Of a stretch of 45,000 nucleotides of DNA, positions 44,925-45,000 are shown piece by piece (position 1 is the stretch's first letter; the number at the start of each line of letters is the position of its first letter). The stretch is from Chrysomallon squamiferum (lineage: Eukaryota > Mollusca > Gastropoda > Neomphalida > Peltospiridae): contig CM022671.1 of assembly GCA_012295275.1 (NCBI GenBank), positions 14,539,456-14,584,455 on the forward strand, in the 5' to 3' direction. Position numbers and translations under genes: made by a program. The notes below the pieces were generated by a model, which was not told the DNA's origin, searched no databases, and saw only the letters and a list, made by a program, of their open reading frames with translations.

Positions 44925-45000
44925 CTGGCTGTTTATAAAGCAAACTTGTCACTCCTAATGTTTCTCTTCTGGTTCTGTCTTGTTTAACGTACAAGACAGC
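44925..45000 (-). CDS. IL-17-receptor-like protein, 5'-most visible exon (cut by window edge)
   Basis: The minus-strand frame reads AVLYVKQDRTRRETLGVTSL and LYKQP, then one G before a GTACGA donor. The leftover G joins TC of the next exon to give Val, so the phase agrees. The exon continues beyond position 45000; signal peptide and N-terminal exons are outside. With this piece the visible chain is about 408 residues. Confidence 0.65.

Overview
This is eukaryotic, intron-containing, very AT-rich DNA from a metazoan. Dense microsatellites (AAT, GA, CA, TTTA), short exons with GT-AG borders, an SEFIR-domain IL-17-receptor-like gene and a polycystin-2-like gene suggest a lophotrochozoan invertebrate, most likely a mollusc. 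That assignment is an inference from style and gene content; no species-diagnostic gene is visible. No bacterial genes, CRISPR array, rRNA or convincing tRNA was seen. The long open frames are mostly translated microsatellites.

Layout. (1) 427-1199, plus strand: the last two exons of a Tyr/Pro/Ser-rich protein, possibly the C-terminus of a developmental regulator, family not recognised. (2) About 1.2-29 kb: a gene desert of microsatellites, minisatellites, local duplications and a dispersed repeat family with a 214/226 bp inverted pair at 21.8-23.1 kb. It also holds a few GC-richer, non-repetitive islands (4.1, 10.5, 14.4, 15.8, 22.2, 26.0 kb) that look like candidate regulatory elements. (3) 30030-30764, plus strand: the last two exons of a divergent actin-family protein, with uncertain upstream exons at 29.1 and 29.4 kb. 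(4) 32706-36288, minus strand: C-terminal exons of a polycystin-2 (PKD2/TRPP)-like gene, with EF-hand, coiled coil and tail. Its linker/coiled-coil region is invaded by a 28-bp minisatellite that contains a piece of its own coding sequence, and its reading frame appears broken there. (5) 37490-37750: a hAT-type MITE with terminal inverted repeats and a near-perfect 8-bp target duplication. (6) 41545-45000, minus strand: six exons of an IL-17-receptor-like membrane protein (ectodomain, one membrane helix, cytoplasmic SEFIR domain), running off the right edge. One of its introns appears to use a GC donor.

The genes are unrelated neighbours and form no operon or pathway. The most unusual feature is the minisatellite that seems to have grown out of a polycystin exon. 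Next are the dispersed GTCAACGG repeat family and the phase-supported GC-AG intron. All exon calls rest on splice motifs, phase continuity and remembered family motifs; no alignment or transcript data were available.
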